Source of the DNA: Candidatus Eiseniibacteriota bacterium
Lineage (GTDB): Bacteria; Arandabacterota; Arandabacteria; JAGLYR01
Direction: 5' to 3'
DNA length: 28,589 nt
NCBI GenBank assembly: GCA_023132135.1
Contig: JAGLYR010000025.1
Span: forward strand, 1-28,589
Position numbers and translations under genes: made by a program. The notes below the pieces were generated by a model that did no database searches, was not told where the DNA came from, and saw only the letters and a list, made by a program, of their open reading frames with translations. The stretch's first letter is position 1. Every line of letters starts with the position of its first letter. This document shows, in pieces, positions 6,538-15,500 of this stretch.

Positions 6538-8139
6538 ATGAGCAACAAATGCCACATAAAGATACCAGGTTCACTGCACTTCGCTCGTGCGATCCTCCGA
6601 GTGCGTAGGGACATGAGTGATGACTGGTTTCCCGATCCTATCCGTTTCAAGGACCAGGCAAACCAGAAGTCGGTCCTCTGGGGCTCTGTAGCTCCAGGAC
6701 AGACCTGTGTTGTCAGGCGTTCGGAGGTTTTCAACGTTCCAAAGGTGGGATTCACCCTTAGGTATGCGCTTCAGGGGATGTTTTCCGAGCGTGTTTTCTA
6801 CCAGGCTCTTGTTGACGCGATCGCCCCTCTCTATGATCCGCTTCTGGACCCACGAGTGTACAGCTGTCGGATTCGCTCCGGGCGGTCTGACTACATGTTC
6901 TGCCCTCCTGTTGTTGCGTGGCGGGACTTCATCGCGGATGCACGCGAGACCCTCTCCTCCCGCAGGGGAGTACTCCTGAAAACAGACATTCAGAATTACT
7001 ATGAGTCAATCTCAATTGGTCTGCTCGCTTCCGAGCTCCTAAGGATTGGGCCAAAGCGCACGGTCCAGGAAACTGTCGACACTACCCAGCAGCTTCTATT
7101 GCAGTGGTGTCCCTATGGGGACCACGGAATACCTCAGAACAGGGATGCATCCGCGTTTCTGGCGAACGCCTTCCTGAAATCCGTGGACAACACCATGGTG
7201 AGAAGGTATGAGCACTACTTCCGCCTAATGGATGATATTGTCATTGTCTGCCGAGACCATCTTCACGCAAGGAAGGCATTGCGTGACCTCGTCATAGCAC
7301 TCCGCCGTCTCCGGCTGAACGTCAATACCAAGAAGACTCACATCCTATCCTATGATGACGAAAAGGTGGACGAGCATCTTCCTCCACCGAACCGCAGGAT
7401 CGAGGAGATTGATACCCTACTCAAGTCCCGCCGTCTGAGCACCTTCAAACGCGGACTCCCTCTGCTGCGAGAGTTCACGCTCGAGACACTGCAGTCAGAT
7501 GATGTCGACGAGACGGCATTGAGATTTTGCCTAAATAGACTGGAGCGGATCAACAGGGTTAGGGGGATTCGCATTGCATGGAAGCCGGTCACGGAGGCAC
7601 TGTTGCCTCAGCTTCGCGATAGACCTTGGACTACAGCCCCAATCACTAAGTATCTTGTCACGGCGCCCATCGACTCGTCACAGCTAGGCGAGGTTGAGCG
7701 GGTGGTCTTGGATCGGCATGTTGCGATATACGAGTGGCAGAACTACCACCTCTGGATCGCACTTGGCTATCATGAGATCAAGACCAAAGCCTTGCTTCAC
7801 AGGGCTAGAGCAATGACCAGAACAAGAGGCCCTGTGCCAACTCGAGCAGCGGCGATACTCTACTTGGGCAAGTGCGGTACCTCGGCAGACAGGGAGAAGA
7901 TAGCTAAGGAGTATGGGAGAGTCAGATCCCCTTTCCTTAAGAGAGCAATTCTGCTTGCCACACAGAAGACACCGAAGTCAACCGCCAGGAGGCAAATATT
8001 GCCCTACTTGACTCCAGAGACGAGGTCCACGCATCAGTGGCTCACTAGAAGAGAAGCAAGTCCGATTTACTACGTGAAGCCTTATCCTCTGACTCCTAGC
8101 GAGTTCTTCGACGATCTGCCGTCAATATCAGGTCCATAA
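6538..8139 (+). CDS. Reverse transcriptase of the Abi/unknown-group (defence) type with helical C-terminal domain
   Basis: A 533-aa protein with the RT palm motifs in order: LLKTDIQNYYESI (catalytic Asp150), GIPQNRDASAFLANAFLKS (motif B region), FRLMDDIVIV (catalytic Asp232-Asp233, with Leu-Met replacing the usual Tyr-x) and LRRLRLNVNTKKTHIL. No maturase, endonuclease or X domain of a group II intron follows. Instead residues from about 290 to the end are helical and repeat-like (AILYLGKCGTSADREKIAKE...FLKRAILLAT), as in HEAT-like tails of defence RTs. It starts three bases after the membrane-protein gene and its stop overlaps the polymerase start as TAATG. Template and primer are unknown; a neighbouring non-coding RNA or protein priming are both possible. 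Catalytic residues look intact. Confidence 0.88.
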   Translation: MSNKCHIKIPGSLHFARAILRVRRDMSDDWFPDPIRFKDQANQKSVLWGSVAPGQTCVVRRSEVFNVPKVGFTLRYALQGMFSERVFYQALVDAIAPLYDPLLDPRVYSCRIRSGRSDYMFCPPVVAWRDFIADARETLSSRRGVLLKTDIQNYYESISIGLLASELLRIGPKRTVQETVDTTQQLLLQWCPYGDHGIPQNRDASAFLANAFLKSVDNTMVRRYEHYFRLMDDIVIVCRDHLHARKALRDLVIALRRLRLNVNTKKTHILSYDDEKVDEHLPPPNRRIEEIDTLLKSRRLSTFKRGLPLLREFTLETLQSDDVDETALRFCLNRLERINRVRGIRIAWKPVTEALLPQLRDRPWTTAPITKYLVTAPIDSSQLGEVERVVLDRHVAIYEWQNYHLWIALGYHEIKTKALLHRARAMTRTRGPVPTRAAAILYLGKCGTSADREKIAKEYGRVRSPFLKRAILLATQKTPKSTARRQILPYLTPETRSTHQWLTRREASPIYYVKPYPLTPSEFFDDLPSISGP

Positions 8140-9758
8140 TGCGCCCAAGCTACCTTCTTTTCAGAAACCCCGTTCACGAACTAGGGCAGGAGCTGGCCGG
8201 TTTCCTGCACGCCCCTGAGGGCAGGGGCGGTTTCGTGAACGTGGTTGATCTGTGCGGAGAGTCCGGGCCAATTGTCGTATTGGGATTGCCAGATCTGGCA
8301 GATGGTCTGAGCGGGAAGACACTCTCGATCACAACGACCTTCGTGGACCTATGTCTCGCCAAGCGCTTGGTGGTTGGTCAGAAGCATCAGGCCAGAGCAG
8401 GAGCAGAGCCGTGGAGCCAAGGGAAGTTGCTTGCCCAGGCAGGCATTTCCGAATCGTACATTGAGCAGTACTTGTGCTGGACAACCGGTGCTTGCACTGA
8501 GGAAGTCGATGCTGCACTTTTGCAGACAGTACTACAGTCTATAGCCACTAGCCTCCAGAAGCTGTTGCGTGAGCTCGACGATGAGCTCCGGACAAAAGGC
8601 GAACGGGAGCGTTTCTTTGATATTGAAGTACCGGTGTCTAATGCCATGCTACGCCAGCAAGTGAGGGGTTTGAGTATCGACCACGTTCGTCTCGAGGGCG
8701 TGCTCGAGCACACCAGCTCATCACTGGCACGGGTGCGGCGTCAATTGAGAATGCGCTTCAATCTTACGAACCCCTCAGACCGCTCGATGGTGAGGGCGCG
8801 ATTGGCTGAGGCTGGCTTCGACAAGGCAACCAATCGGGCTCTCCGAGAGGGAGACAAGGGATGGCTTGAGCTATCGGGGCTTCGTCACGATCTGCCGCGG
8901 CTACTTCACGAGCATCAGACCTTTACGAGAGACAAGTCCACTCTGCTGAAGCTGGGAGCCTTTGGCAGCACTGAGGTCTTCCCGCGCTACAACACGCAAG
9001 GGACAATCACGGGAAGAATCGTGATAACTGAACCAAGTCTGCAGAATCTAAGGAGGGAAAGTCGGGAGGTGATCAGCCCGAGGCCAGGAAGAGTGCTCCT
9101 ATATCCCGATTTCAGCCAATACGAACCTGGCATCTTGGCAGATGAGTCAGGTGATGAGCAATTGATCAGTGACTACAACCGAGGCGACCTGTACGAGCCA
9201 CTGAGCATCGCCTTGTTTGGCGACCGAGCACACAGAAAGCACGCAAAGACGATCTTCATTGCCTTCTGCAATGGCATGACTGAAGAGGGACTTGTTGAGA
9301 TCGCCTCAAGAGCCTCGGGAAGACCGAATGAAGAGTGCCGGGACATCGTAGCCCAGTTCTTTGGCAAGTATATGCGTCTTCGAGATTGGACCGAAGATCT
9401 GTTCGGAGAACTTGAGAACCAAGGACGAGTAGGTTCTCGGCTGGGGAACTACCGCTATCTTGGGGCAGGGGCAGCACCCGGCAGCAGAGCTAGGAACAGG
9501 TGGGCCATCAGCCAAAGAATTCAGGGCACCGCATCGCTGATCCTCAAGCGCGTGATCATTAGGCTGGACAAAGAGGCGCCGGACTGCTGGCCCGTCCTTC
9601 CGATGCATGACGCGCTGCTCTGCGAGGTCCCGAAATCGAGCGCGAGCGAGATCCGGTCTCTCTTGGGAGAGCTGTTTATTTCTTGCTTTCGCGAGGAATG
9701 CCCAAGTGTGGATCCTCGAGTGCACTTCGAGGGATCCGGTTTCGTCGTGGACGGCTAG
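8139..9758 (+). CDS. Divergent family-A (Pol I-like) DNA polymerase paired with the RT
   Basis: A 539-aa protein. Its C-terminal two thirds carry the family-A core: DIEVPVSNAMLRQQVRGLSI (Pol I thumb entry), YNTQGTITGRIVITEPSLQN, motif A PDFSQYEPGILADESGD (Asp324, Glu329), motif B RKHAKTIFIAFCNGMT (Arg366, Lys370) and motif C PVLPMHDALLCEV (His490, Asp491). Both metal-binding aspartates are kept. At conserved O-helix and motif C positions Ile374 stands where Phe is usual, Asn378 where Tyr is usual, and Ala492 where Glu is usual. The first 150 residues show no 3'-5' or 5'-3' exonuclease motifs. The one-base overlap with the RT gene argues for a joint function, such as second-strand synthesis on the RT product. 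It is too short and too divergent to be housekeeping Pol I. Plasmid or phage origin is an alternative source. Confidence 0.88.
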   Translation: MRPSYLLFRNPVHELGQELAGFLHAPEGRGGFVNVVDLCGESGPIVVLGLPDLADGLSGKTLSITTTFVDLCLAKRLVVGQKHQARAGAEPWSQGKLLAQAGISESYIEQYLCWTTGACTEEVDAALLQTVLQSIATSLQKLLRELDDELRTKGERERFFDIEVPVSNAMLRQQVRGLSIDHVRLEGVLEHTSSSLARVRRQLRMRFNLTNPSDRSMVRARLAEAGFDKATNRALREGDKGWLELSGLRHDLPRLLHEHQTFTRDKSTLLKLGAFGSTEVFPRYNTQGTITGRIVITEPSLQNLRRESREVISPRPGRVLLYPDFSQYEPGILADESGDEQLISDYNRGDLYEPLSIALFGDRAHRKHAKTIFIAFCNGMTEEGLVEIASRASGRPNEECRDIVAQFFGKYMRLRDWTEDLFGELENQGRVGSRLGNYRYLGAGAAPGSRARNRWAISQRIQGTASLILKRVIIRLDKEAPDCWPVLPMHDALLCEVPKSSASEIRSLLGELFISCFREECPSVDPRVHFEGSGFVVDG

Positions 9759-9884
9759 GGCATTCCGTAGGATTCCGACCGAGGTATCTTGTTGCACGCC
9801 CAGATGGGAGTCTGCAGTCACGGACGCGTTGACCAGCCAGCATTTGGGGCACGCTCCAAGCAGTGCACTCCAAGGCGTTCACTC
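9759..9884. other. Spacer after the polymerase gene, nothing recognised
   Basis: No gene, strong hairpin or repeat was seen between the polymerase stop and 84-bp copy C. Together with copy C and the following stretch to 10118 it forms a gene-free interval of about 360 bases. Confidence 0.4.
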
Positions 9885-9968
9885 TGAGCTCTGGGTATTG
9901 AACCCAAATCCGACCTGCAACCCTTTGTCCTTCAACGTCTTCCGAACGCTTGCTAGTGGTTTACTAAC
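9885..9968 (+). repeat. 84-bp element, copy C
   Basis: Third direct copy and one of the more divergent: it starts TGAGCTCTGGG, and the second right-hand motif is TACTAAC instead of TGCTAAC. The dyad TGGGT-ATTGA-ACCCA is kept with compensating arms. The length is again exactly 84 bp, with no indel against the others. It lies downstream of the + strand RT operon and downstream of the minus-strand cyclase group, so it is not consistently a promoter. Confidence 0.82.
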
Positions 9969-9998
9969 GGCTTGCGGCGTAGCATCGGGTCCTGCCCA

Positions 9999-10060
9999 GA
10001 CAACCAGCGACACTGCGGGATCGTCACCGAACTATGAAACGCGTACTATGTCCCTGGAAG
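9999..10060 (+). repeat. 62-bp direct repeat R1
   Basis: Aligned without indels to 10653-10714 at about 50 of 62 positions by hand count. Shared words include GCGGGATCGTCA and ACGCGTAC. A shared CTTGCGGC also sits a little upstream of both copies. The two copies flank the small secreted-protein gene on the minus strand. Confidence 0.7.
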
Positions 10061-10118
10061 AGCCCGGTTGATGAGGGTCGGTGGCTGTCCCCGTCGGCCC
10101 GAATTCCTGTCTTGATGC

Positions 10119-10502
10119 CTACTGCGCCGACTTCAAGGTGAGCATCTTCCACGTCCGATCGTCTCCAGACGGCTGTAGAACCCAAAGACTACCATGGCGG
10201 GTGAGAAGTACACCCGCGCTCCATTCGGCAATGTCCGCGACTGGCACCGGGACCTTGAGCCATGGCAGGTCGATGGTCGCTCCATCGAGGAGTACGTATC
10301 CGACATCGCCGTTGTCGTATAGCACCATAGTCACTGTCAGGAGCGTCACGATGTCTGCCATCGCTCCTAGATCGCTCATGTCCTGCTCGGTGGGTATGTA
10401 GAAGTCAACCACTTTCCGGGTTTCACCCCGGCCAGCAGTGCTTCCCGATGCAGCGGACACGATCAGGGCCAGGAGCATGGCGGTCAGCAGAGACTTCTTC
10501 AC
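10119..10502 (-). CDS. Small exported protein of unknown function (127 aa)
   Basis: The product begins with a classic signal peptide (MKKSLLTAMLLALIVSAASG) and continues as a soluble domain of about 105 residues with alternating hydrophobic and polar positions, suggesting beta structure. There is no lipobox and no second membrane helix. The start is GTG at 10502, fixed by an AAAGGAGGACGAA ribosome-binding site. It is the last of three minus-strand genes and is flanked by the 62-bp direct repeats R1 and R2, so it may be a separately acquired unit rather than part of the cyclase operon. I do not recognise the family; an effector role with the cyclase is possible but unsupported. Confidence 0.65.
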   Translation of the reverse strand: MKKSLLTAMLLALIVSAASGSTAGRGETRKVVDFYIPTEQDMSDLGAMADIVTLLTVTMVLYDNGDVGYVLLDGATIDLPWLKVPVPVADIAEWSAGVLLTRHGSLWVLQPSGDDRTWKMLTLKSAQ

Positions 10503-10652
10503 TTCGTCCTCCTTTCATGGGGCAAGGGAGACCCCACCCCGGCCACTAACATACTTCTTTGCCGTCTACCGTGATATGTGAATGGGGACCGTCCCCTTCC
10601 AGCAAGGACACGTCAACTCGTCGGGAATGTAGGCGGTCAAGCTTGCGGCTGG

Positions 10653-10714
10653 GACGACCAGGAACACAGCGGGATCGTCAGCGGACTGTGACACGCGTAC
10701 CATATCCTCGGAAG
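10653..10714 (+). repeat. 62-bp direct repeat R2
   Basis: Partner of R1 (9999-10060). It lies just downstream of the cyclase gene's stop on the minus strand, with the small exported-protein gene between the two copies. Its purpose is unclear; duplicated 3' flanks or a recombination scar are possible. Confidence 0.7.
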
Positions 10715-10728
10715 GCAATGGCTCCCGC

Positions 10729-11493
10729 TCAATACGTCATAGCATAGCCAACGAGCCTCTCTCCGTGCTTGCCCACCTTGGGGCCAATCTTGCTGAACGC
10801 GGTACCAGCCGGCACTCCCGCTGCTACGAATATCTTGTATGCACCTTCCGAGACGCAAATGCGGGAGCCCTCTTCCTGGGTTGGTGTCGTATCTCCGGGG
10901 TCTGGGACTAACGTACTCATACGCTGGGCAAAGTTGATTCCGCCGCCCACGTAGTTGAGCTCTCGCTTCACGTCTCTGAACAAATATGCCTCACCAATGT
11001 GAACGCCAATTCTATGCACCAGGGGTTTCACAGCCATTTCGAAGAACTCGTCGTTATATCTGGCGATGCCACGATCTAGGGACTGCACGCACTTCAGCAT
11101 CCCGCCAATCTGATCCTGGTCGAAAACGATTACCATACCATCGCCCGTGGATATCAGCCTGGCCACCTCACACGTGCGTAGAGATTCCCTTATTTTACAC
11201 TGATACCGAACTATCATCTTGAGCTGGGTTTCGTCTGGATTCATCGAAAAACCTACAAGGTCGAGCAGAACCGCCCCGATCTTTTCAGGCTTCATGAGAG
11301 CATCTCGGTATTGTGAGGAAGCCAAAAAACCTTGGAGCTCCGTGCAATCCGGAACTGTGATGAGGTAGAAACCATACTCATGGCCTGGCAGCCTGAACAG
11401 GTACATCCCATCCTTGGTCGAGTACTCCAAGATCAAGAAACCGTCATTGATTGCAGCGCGCAGTTCTTCCAGTTGTTGGGCAGCAGAGCCCAT
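10729..11493 (-). CDS. Class III nucleotidyl cyclase domain protein (254 aa)
   Basis: The catalytic homology domain fills about residues 70-254. Visible motifs are AVLLDLVGFS (metal Asp78), ISTGDGMVIVF (second metal Asp118), HRIGVHIGEAY, LNYVGGGINFAQRM (Asn187 and Arg191 at the transition-state positions) and ICVSEGAYK. The reaction expected is cyclisation of a nucleoside triphosphate; which base is used cannot be read safely. The first 65 residues are an uncharacterised N-terminal region. I chose ATG 11493 because GGAGGGAGGGAGC stands directly before it; an in-frame ATG 15 bases upstream has no such site. A stand-alone soluble cyclase inside a defence island recalls Pycsar-type signalling, but no obvious TIR or membrane effector is next to it, so ordinary signalling remains possible. 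Confidence 0.82.
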   Translation of the reverse strand: MGSAAQQLEELRAAINDGFLILEYSTKDGMYLFRLPGHEYGFYLITVPDCTELQGFLASSQYRDALMKPEKIGAVLLDLVGFSMNPDETQLKMIVRYQCKIRESLRTCEVARLISTGDGMVIVFDQDQIGGMLKCVQSLDRGIARYNDEFFEMAVKPLVHRIGVHIGEAYLFRDVKRELNYVGGGINFAQRMSTLVPDPGDTTPTQEEGSRICVSEGAYKIFVAAGVPAGTAFSKIGPKVGKHGERLVGYAMTY

Positions 11494-11586
11494 GCTCCCT
11501 CCCTCCATTCCAATCGCTTGGCTAACTGGCCATCCCTATGGATGTCGAACCTGTTGAAGACCCCTGTAGCTCCCGTGGCAGGATAC

Positions 11587-12198
11587 CTAGGTACGACTGC
11601 CCAACCCGGGACGCTGGGCCCTTTTGTCAAGAGCAGCCAACACCAAATGGTTCGCGTTCACAGGACTATCCAGCCAAGTCCCAACCATGTCATGGCACTG
11701 AAAGATGTCGGGCGCAGCTGTGTCTGTAACCTTGCCCAGTCGGGACAGGTACTGAACCGCCTCGGGAAGAGATAGATAGGTTCCCGCCCTGTCGGTGAGC
11801 CAGTGGGCGGCGACCTTGCCGCGAATGGGTTCGAGTTGCTTGAGCGCGTCGTTGAGTCGTCTCCGTACTGCTCGGTTCAGTGGTTTGACGGGGGATTGCC
11901 GACCTGCTTCAGAATAGGCCTCGTCCACGACGCGAACGACGCTGTCGAGGGCTCTCATGAGCTGCTGCAACATTGATGCAAGATCACAGAGTGTTATAGT
12001 GATCGGCTTGTTGAACCTCCAGGCTTCAGGCTCCTCGCAGCTCTCCCGGTGTCGTGTCCACCACTCGACCTCCTTACGAAGCTCCCCAGTCCACAGACGG
12101 AGATCGTGGATGCGCTGTGCTCCCTCCCGCGCGATGACTGGATCATCAGGTTTGCGCCACTCAACGTAGAAGATCTGCTCCTCGCCCTTTTCCTCCAT
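11587..12198 (-). CDS. Uncharacterised helical protein upstream of the cyclase (203 aa)
   Basis: This is the first gene of the minus-strand group. The product is charged and mostly helical, with a segment around residues 65-125 that could form a helical bundle (TLCDLASMLQQLMRALDSVV, then RRRLNDALKQLEPIRGKVAA). No signal peptide, membrane helix or catalytic motif was found. The ATG at 12198 has a moderate AAAGG site upstream. The gap to the cyclase gene is under 100 bases, so co-transcription is likely. It might be a partner or target of the cyclase product, but this is only proximity. The family is not recognised. Confidence 0.6.
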   Translation of the reverse strand: MEEKGEEQIFYVEWRKPDDPVIAREGAQRIHDLRLWTGELRKEVEWWTRHRESCEEPEAWRFNKPITITLCDLASMLQQLMRALDSVVRVVDEAYSEAGRQSPVKPLNRAVRRRLNDALKQLEPIRGKVAAHWLTDRAGTYLSLPEAVQYLSRLGKVTDTAAPDIFQCHDMVGTWLDSPVNANHLVLAALDKRAQRPGLGSRT

Positions 12199-12277
12199 CC
12201 CGTTGCCTTTCTCTGCTTGCTGACTCCTAGCGGCAACACTCCCGCCGAGATGGCCTCTGCTCGTGGTGACAGTCTTC

Positions 12278-12361
12278 TGACCTTTGGGCTACTCACCCAA
12301 CTCCGGATTCTAACCCGCTGCTGCGCAACCAGCTACGAGCCACTGCTAACGGCCTGCTAAC
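12278..12361 (+). repeat. 84-bp element, copy D
   Basis: Fourth direct copy, with no indel. It starts TGACCTTTGGG with CCCAA after a 7-base variable centre, and ends TGCTAACGGCC-TGCTAAC. It separates the minus-strand cyclase group from the DISARM-like operon, which begins about 150 bases downstream. Confidence 0.88.
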
Positions 12362-12390
12362 CACACGAGGCCGTTTTCCGGAGCCTCCTC

Positions 12391-12409
12391 TGCCCTGGCG
12401 AGCAGGGCA
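12391..12409 (+). other. Small hairpin in the DISARM-like operon leader
   Basis: TGCCCT-GGCGAGC-AGGGCA forms a perfect six-base stem between 84-bp copy D and the putative promoter. It has no T-tract. A protein-binding dyad or chance are both possible. Confidence 0.35.
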
Positions 12410-12425
12410 CGCACCCAACTTGTCC

Positions 12426-12455
12426 TTGTCACCCACCCTTCTGTTCTACTACAAT
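12426..12455 (+). promoter_or_regulatory. Putative sigma-70-like promoter of the DISARM-like operon
   Basis: TTGTCA and TACAAT are separated by 18 bp, a good match to the bacterial consensus. Because the -10 box overlaps the ATG at 12454, translation from that ATG is implausible, and this supports the downstream start at 12514. The block is shared with 5051-5107 in front of the RT cassette. Confidence 0.55.
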
Positions 12456-12513
12456 GAGGTGTTTTCGTCCAGATGAGAACAGCTTGGTGGCGAGAGGGGG
12501 AGCCGGGCGACCG

Positions 12514-15500
12514 ATGGATGTATTTCAGCTTCGCGAGCGGCTGGTACGAGATTACCAGTCCTACATCAGCAGCTTCATCCAGATTCGGGATTCACGCATC
12601 AAGGGAACGGTCGATGAGGCACTCGACGGTGGTCTCCTCTGGCCGGATCCCCTCATCCAACTCAATCCCGCCTTCGAGCCCGGCAAATGGATCGATGAGC
12701 TCGTGGACGAAGGTCTCCTGCACCAAGAATGTCGCCGGATCTTCCGTATCAAGCCCCAGCCCCCCAAAGAGAGCAAGGGGCTACGGCTCCACAGGCACCA
12801 GGAAGAAGCAATACGGGCTGCCCAAGAGGGCCACAACTACGTCCTCACCACGGGAACGGGTTCAGGGAAGAGCCTCGCCTATATCATCCCGATCGTTGAC
12901 TATGCGCTCCGCAGAGGGAGCGGGGGCGGCATCAAGGCCATCGTCGTCTATCCGATGAACGCCCTGGCCAACAGCCAGGAGGGCGAGCTCCGAAAGTTCC
13001 TGTGTCAGGGCTATCCTGATGGAGTTGGTCCCATTACGTTTGCACGGTACACCGGGCAGGAATCCGACGAGCGGAAACAGGCGATCATTGCAGATCCACC
13101 CGACATTCTCCTGACGAACTACGTAATGCTCGAGTTGCTCCTAACTCGCCCCCAGGAGAAACCTCTGGTGAAGGCAGCCAGGGGCCTGCAGTTCCTGGTC
13201 CTGGACGAGCTCCACACCTACAGAGGGCGGCAAGGCGCAGATGTGGCTATGCTGGTGCGCAGATGCCGCGAATCTTTCGAGGCGGAGAGCCTACAGTGTG
13301 TGGGCACGTCCGCCACCTTGGCCGGCGTCGGATCATACGAACAACAGCGGGCTGAAGTCGCGGGTGTTGCATCGATGATCTTTGGTGCCCCTGTTCTGCC
13401 TCAACACGTAACTGGCGAGACCCTCCAGCGGGCGACCGACGAGCCGGACTTGGCAGACACGACTTTCCTGGCCAACCTGAAGAAGAGCATCGAGAATCCA
13501 GAAAGCTCCCGCCCGTCGGATTTCCAGAGTTTCCTCGCCAACCCCCTATCCGCCTGGATCGAGAGCACTTTCGGTCTCACGAAGGAGGAGGGAACGGGAA
13601 GACTCATCCGGAGCGCTCCCCGAAGCATCACGGGAGAACAGGGAGCGGCCAAGGAACTCGGCGAGCTCACCGGTCTCCCTGAGTCCCAGTGTACCGACAG
13701 GATCGGACAGCATCTCATTGATAGCTACGAGCACGGAGTCGATCCGGCGACGGAATCCCCTGCTTTCGCCTTCCGCCTTCACCAGTTCGTGAGCCGCGGA
13801 GACACCGTCTATGCCTCCCTTGAGTCTGAACCCCAGCGCTACGTCACGGTCTATGGCCAGCAGTATGTCCCTGGAGACCGGACCCGTGTGTTGCTACCTC
13901 TCGTCTTTTGCCGCGAGTGCGGTCAGGAATACTACTGTGTGCGGGCGACACGCGGCGTTGGAGACAAGCACCGTGTGTTCGAACCGCGCGAGCTGGGCGA
14001 TCGACTCAGCGATGAGGACAGCGAAGCGGGATTCATCTACGCGAGCGCGGAAGGCCCCTGGCCTGTTGATCTCGAAGAGGTTCTCACTCGGCTCCCTGAA
14101 GACTGGCTGGAAGAGTACAGGGGCAAGGTCCGGGTCCGGAAGAGCAGGCAGAAGTACCTGCCGCAAGCCGTCAGAGTTACCACGGATGGCCGGGAAGCCG
14201 AACAGGGGCTCGCGTGTCAGTACATCCCACGTCGGTTCTCTTTCTGCTTGCACTGCGGAGTATCCTACGGGGTCCAGGCGTCATCCGACTTCGCGAAGCT
14301 CACCACTCTGAGCATGGAGGGGCGGAGCACTGCCACGACCATCCTCAGTCTGGCAGTGATCCGATACCTCCGGGACGAGAGCACCTTGGCCGACGAGGCC
14401 CGGAAGCTCCTGAGTTTCACCGACAATCGCCAGGATGCCTCGCTCCAGGCGGGGCACTTCAATGACTTCGTGGAAATTGGCCTGCTTCGGGCGGCCCTCT
14501 TCAAGGCCGCACATGATGCAGGCCCGGACGGGCTGAGATACGACACGTTGGTCGAGAAGGCTTTCGATGCTCTGGACTTGCCGCTCGACTTCTATGCCAG
14601 CGATCCGGCAGTCCTGTACAGAGCTCTGGAGGACACTAAGGGTGCTCTTCGTGCGGTGCTTGGGTACCGGCTCTATCGGGACCTGAAGCGGGGCTGGCGA
14701 GTCACACTCCCGAACCTGGAACAGTGCGGGCTTCTGGAGATTGAGTATGATTCGCTGTCTGAGGTATGCCGGGACGAAAGCATCTGGAAAGGTCTTCACC
14801 CCGCGCTGGCCTCTGCTTCTCCGACCACCAGAGAGGCGATTGCCAAAACCCTCCTGGACTACGGGCGACGAGAGTTGGCGATAAAGGTTGAGTACCTGGA
14901 TCGCACAAGACAGGAGCGCATTCAACAGCAGAGCTGGCAGTTCCTGAAAGAACCCTGGGCGATCGATGAAGAGGAACGGATGGAGCACGCGGCAATTCTC
15001 TATCCTCGGTCGCGCCGGGCCAAAGACTACGCGGGCAATGCGTTCCTCTCGGGCCGGTCTGGTTTCGGGCAGTATCTCCGCAGGTCCTCCACATTCCAGG
15101 ATTACGGCCAGAGACTGACCCTGGATGAGAGCGAGGAGCTCTGCCGTCAGCTCCTGGAGGTGTTGAGGATTGTAGGCCTTACCGAGGCCGTTGCTGAGGA
15201 GAAGGGGCCGGATGGCACGCCCGGCTACCAGATTCGCGCTTCCGGCTTGATCTGGAGGGCCGGTGACGGCACCCGACCCTTCTGGGACCCGATCCGGGTT
15301 CCCCGTCAGTCTGAGGAAGGCGGCAGCACGAATCCGTTCTTCAAAGAGATGTACAAGGGCATTGCGCTCAAGGGAAAGGGACTGGAGGCTCGGGAGCACA
15401 CGGCCGCCGTTCCATACGACGTTCGGATGGAACGGGAGGAACGCTTCCGTGAAGGGCGACTTCCCGTTCTCTACTGCTCACCGACAATGGAACTTGGGGT

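Noticed and set aside
6532-6540. Stop-codon readthrough giving a membrane protein-RT fusion
   Set aside because: The two genes are in the same frame with only TGA GCC between, but nothing such as a selenocysteine-type hairpin suggests readthrough; simple coupling is enough.
6538-8139. Group II intron or retron RT
   Set aside because: No maturase or endonuclease domain, no intron boundary or domain V hairpin recognised, and the C-terminal half is a helical repeat region.
12454-12513. Start of the first DISARM-like gene at 12454
   Set aside because: That ATG overlaps the -10 box TACAAT and lacks a ribosome-binding site; the extra 20 residues are unlikely to be translated.
14281-15399. Long antisense reading frames within the large helicase gene, such as 372 and 437 codons on the minus strand
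   Set aside because: They lie opposite a gene with full helicase motifs and have no domain, ribosome-binding site or coding character of their own; they reflect the high GC content.
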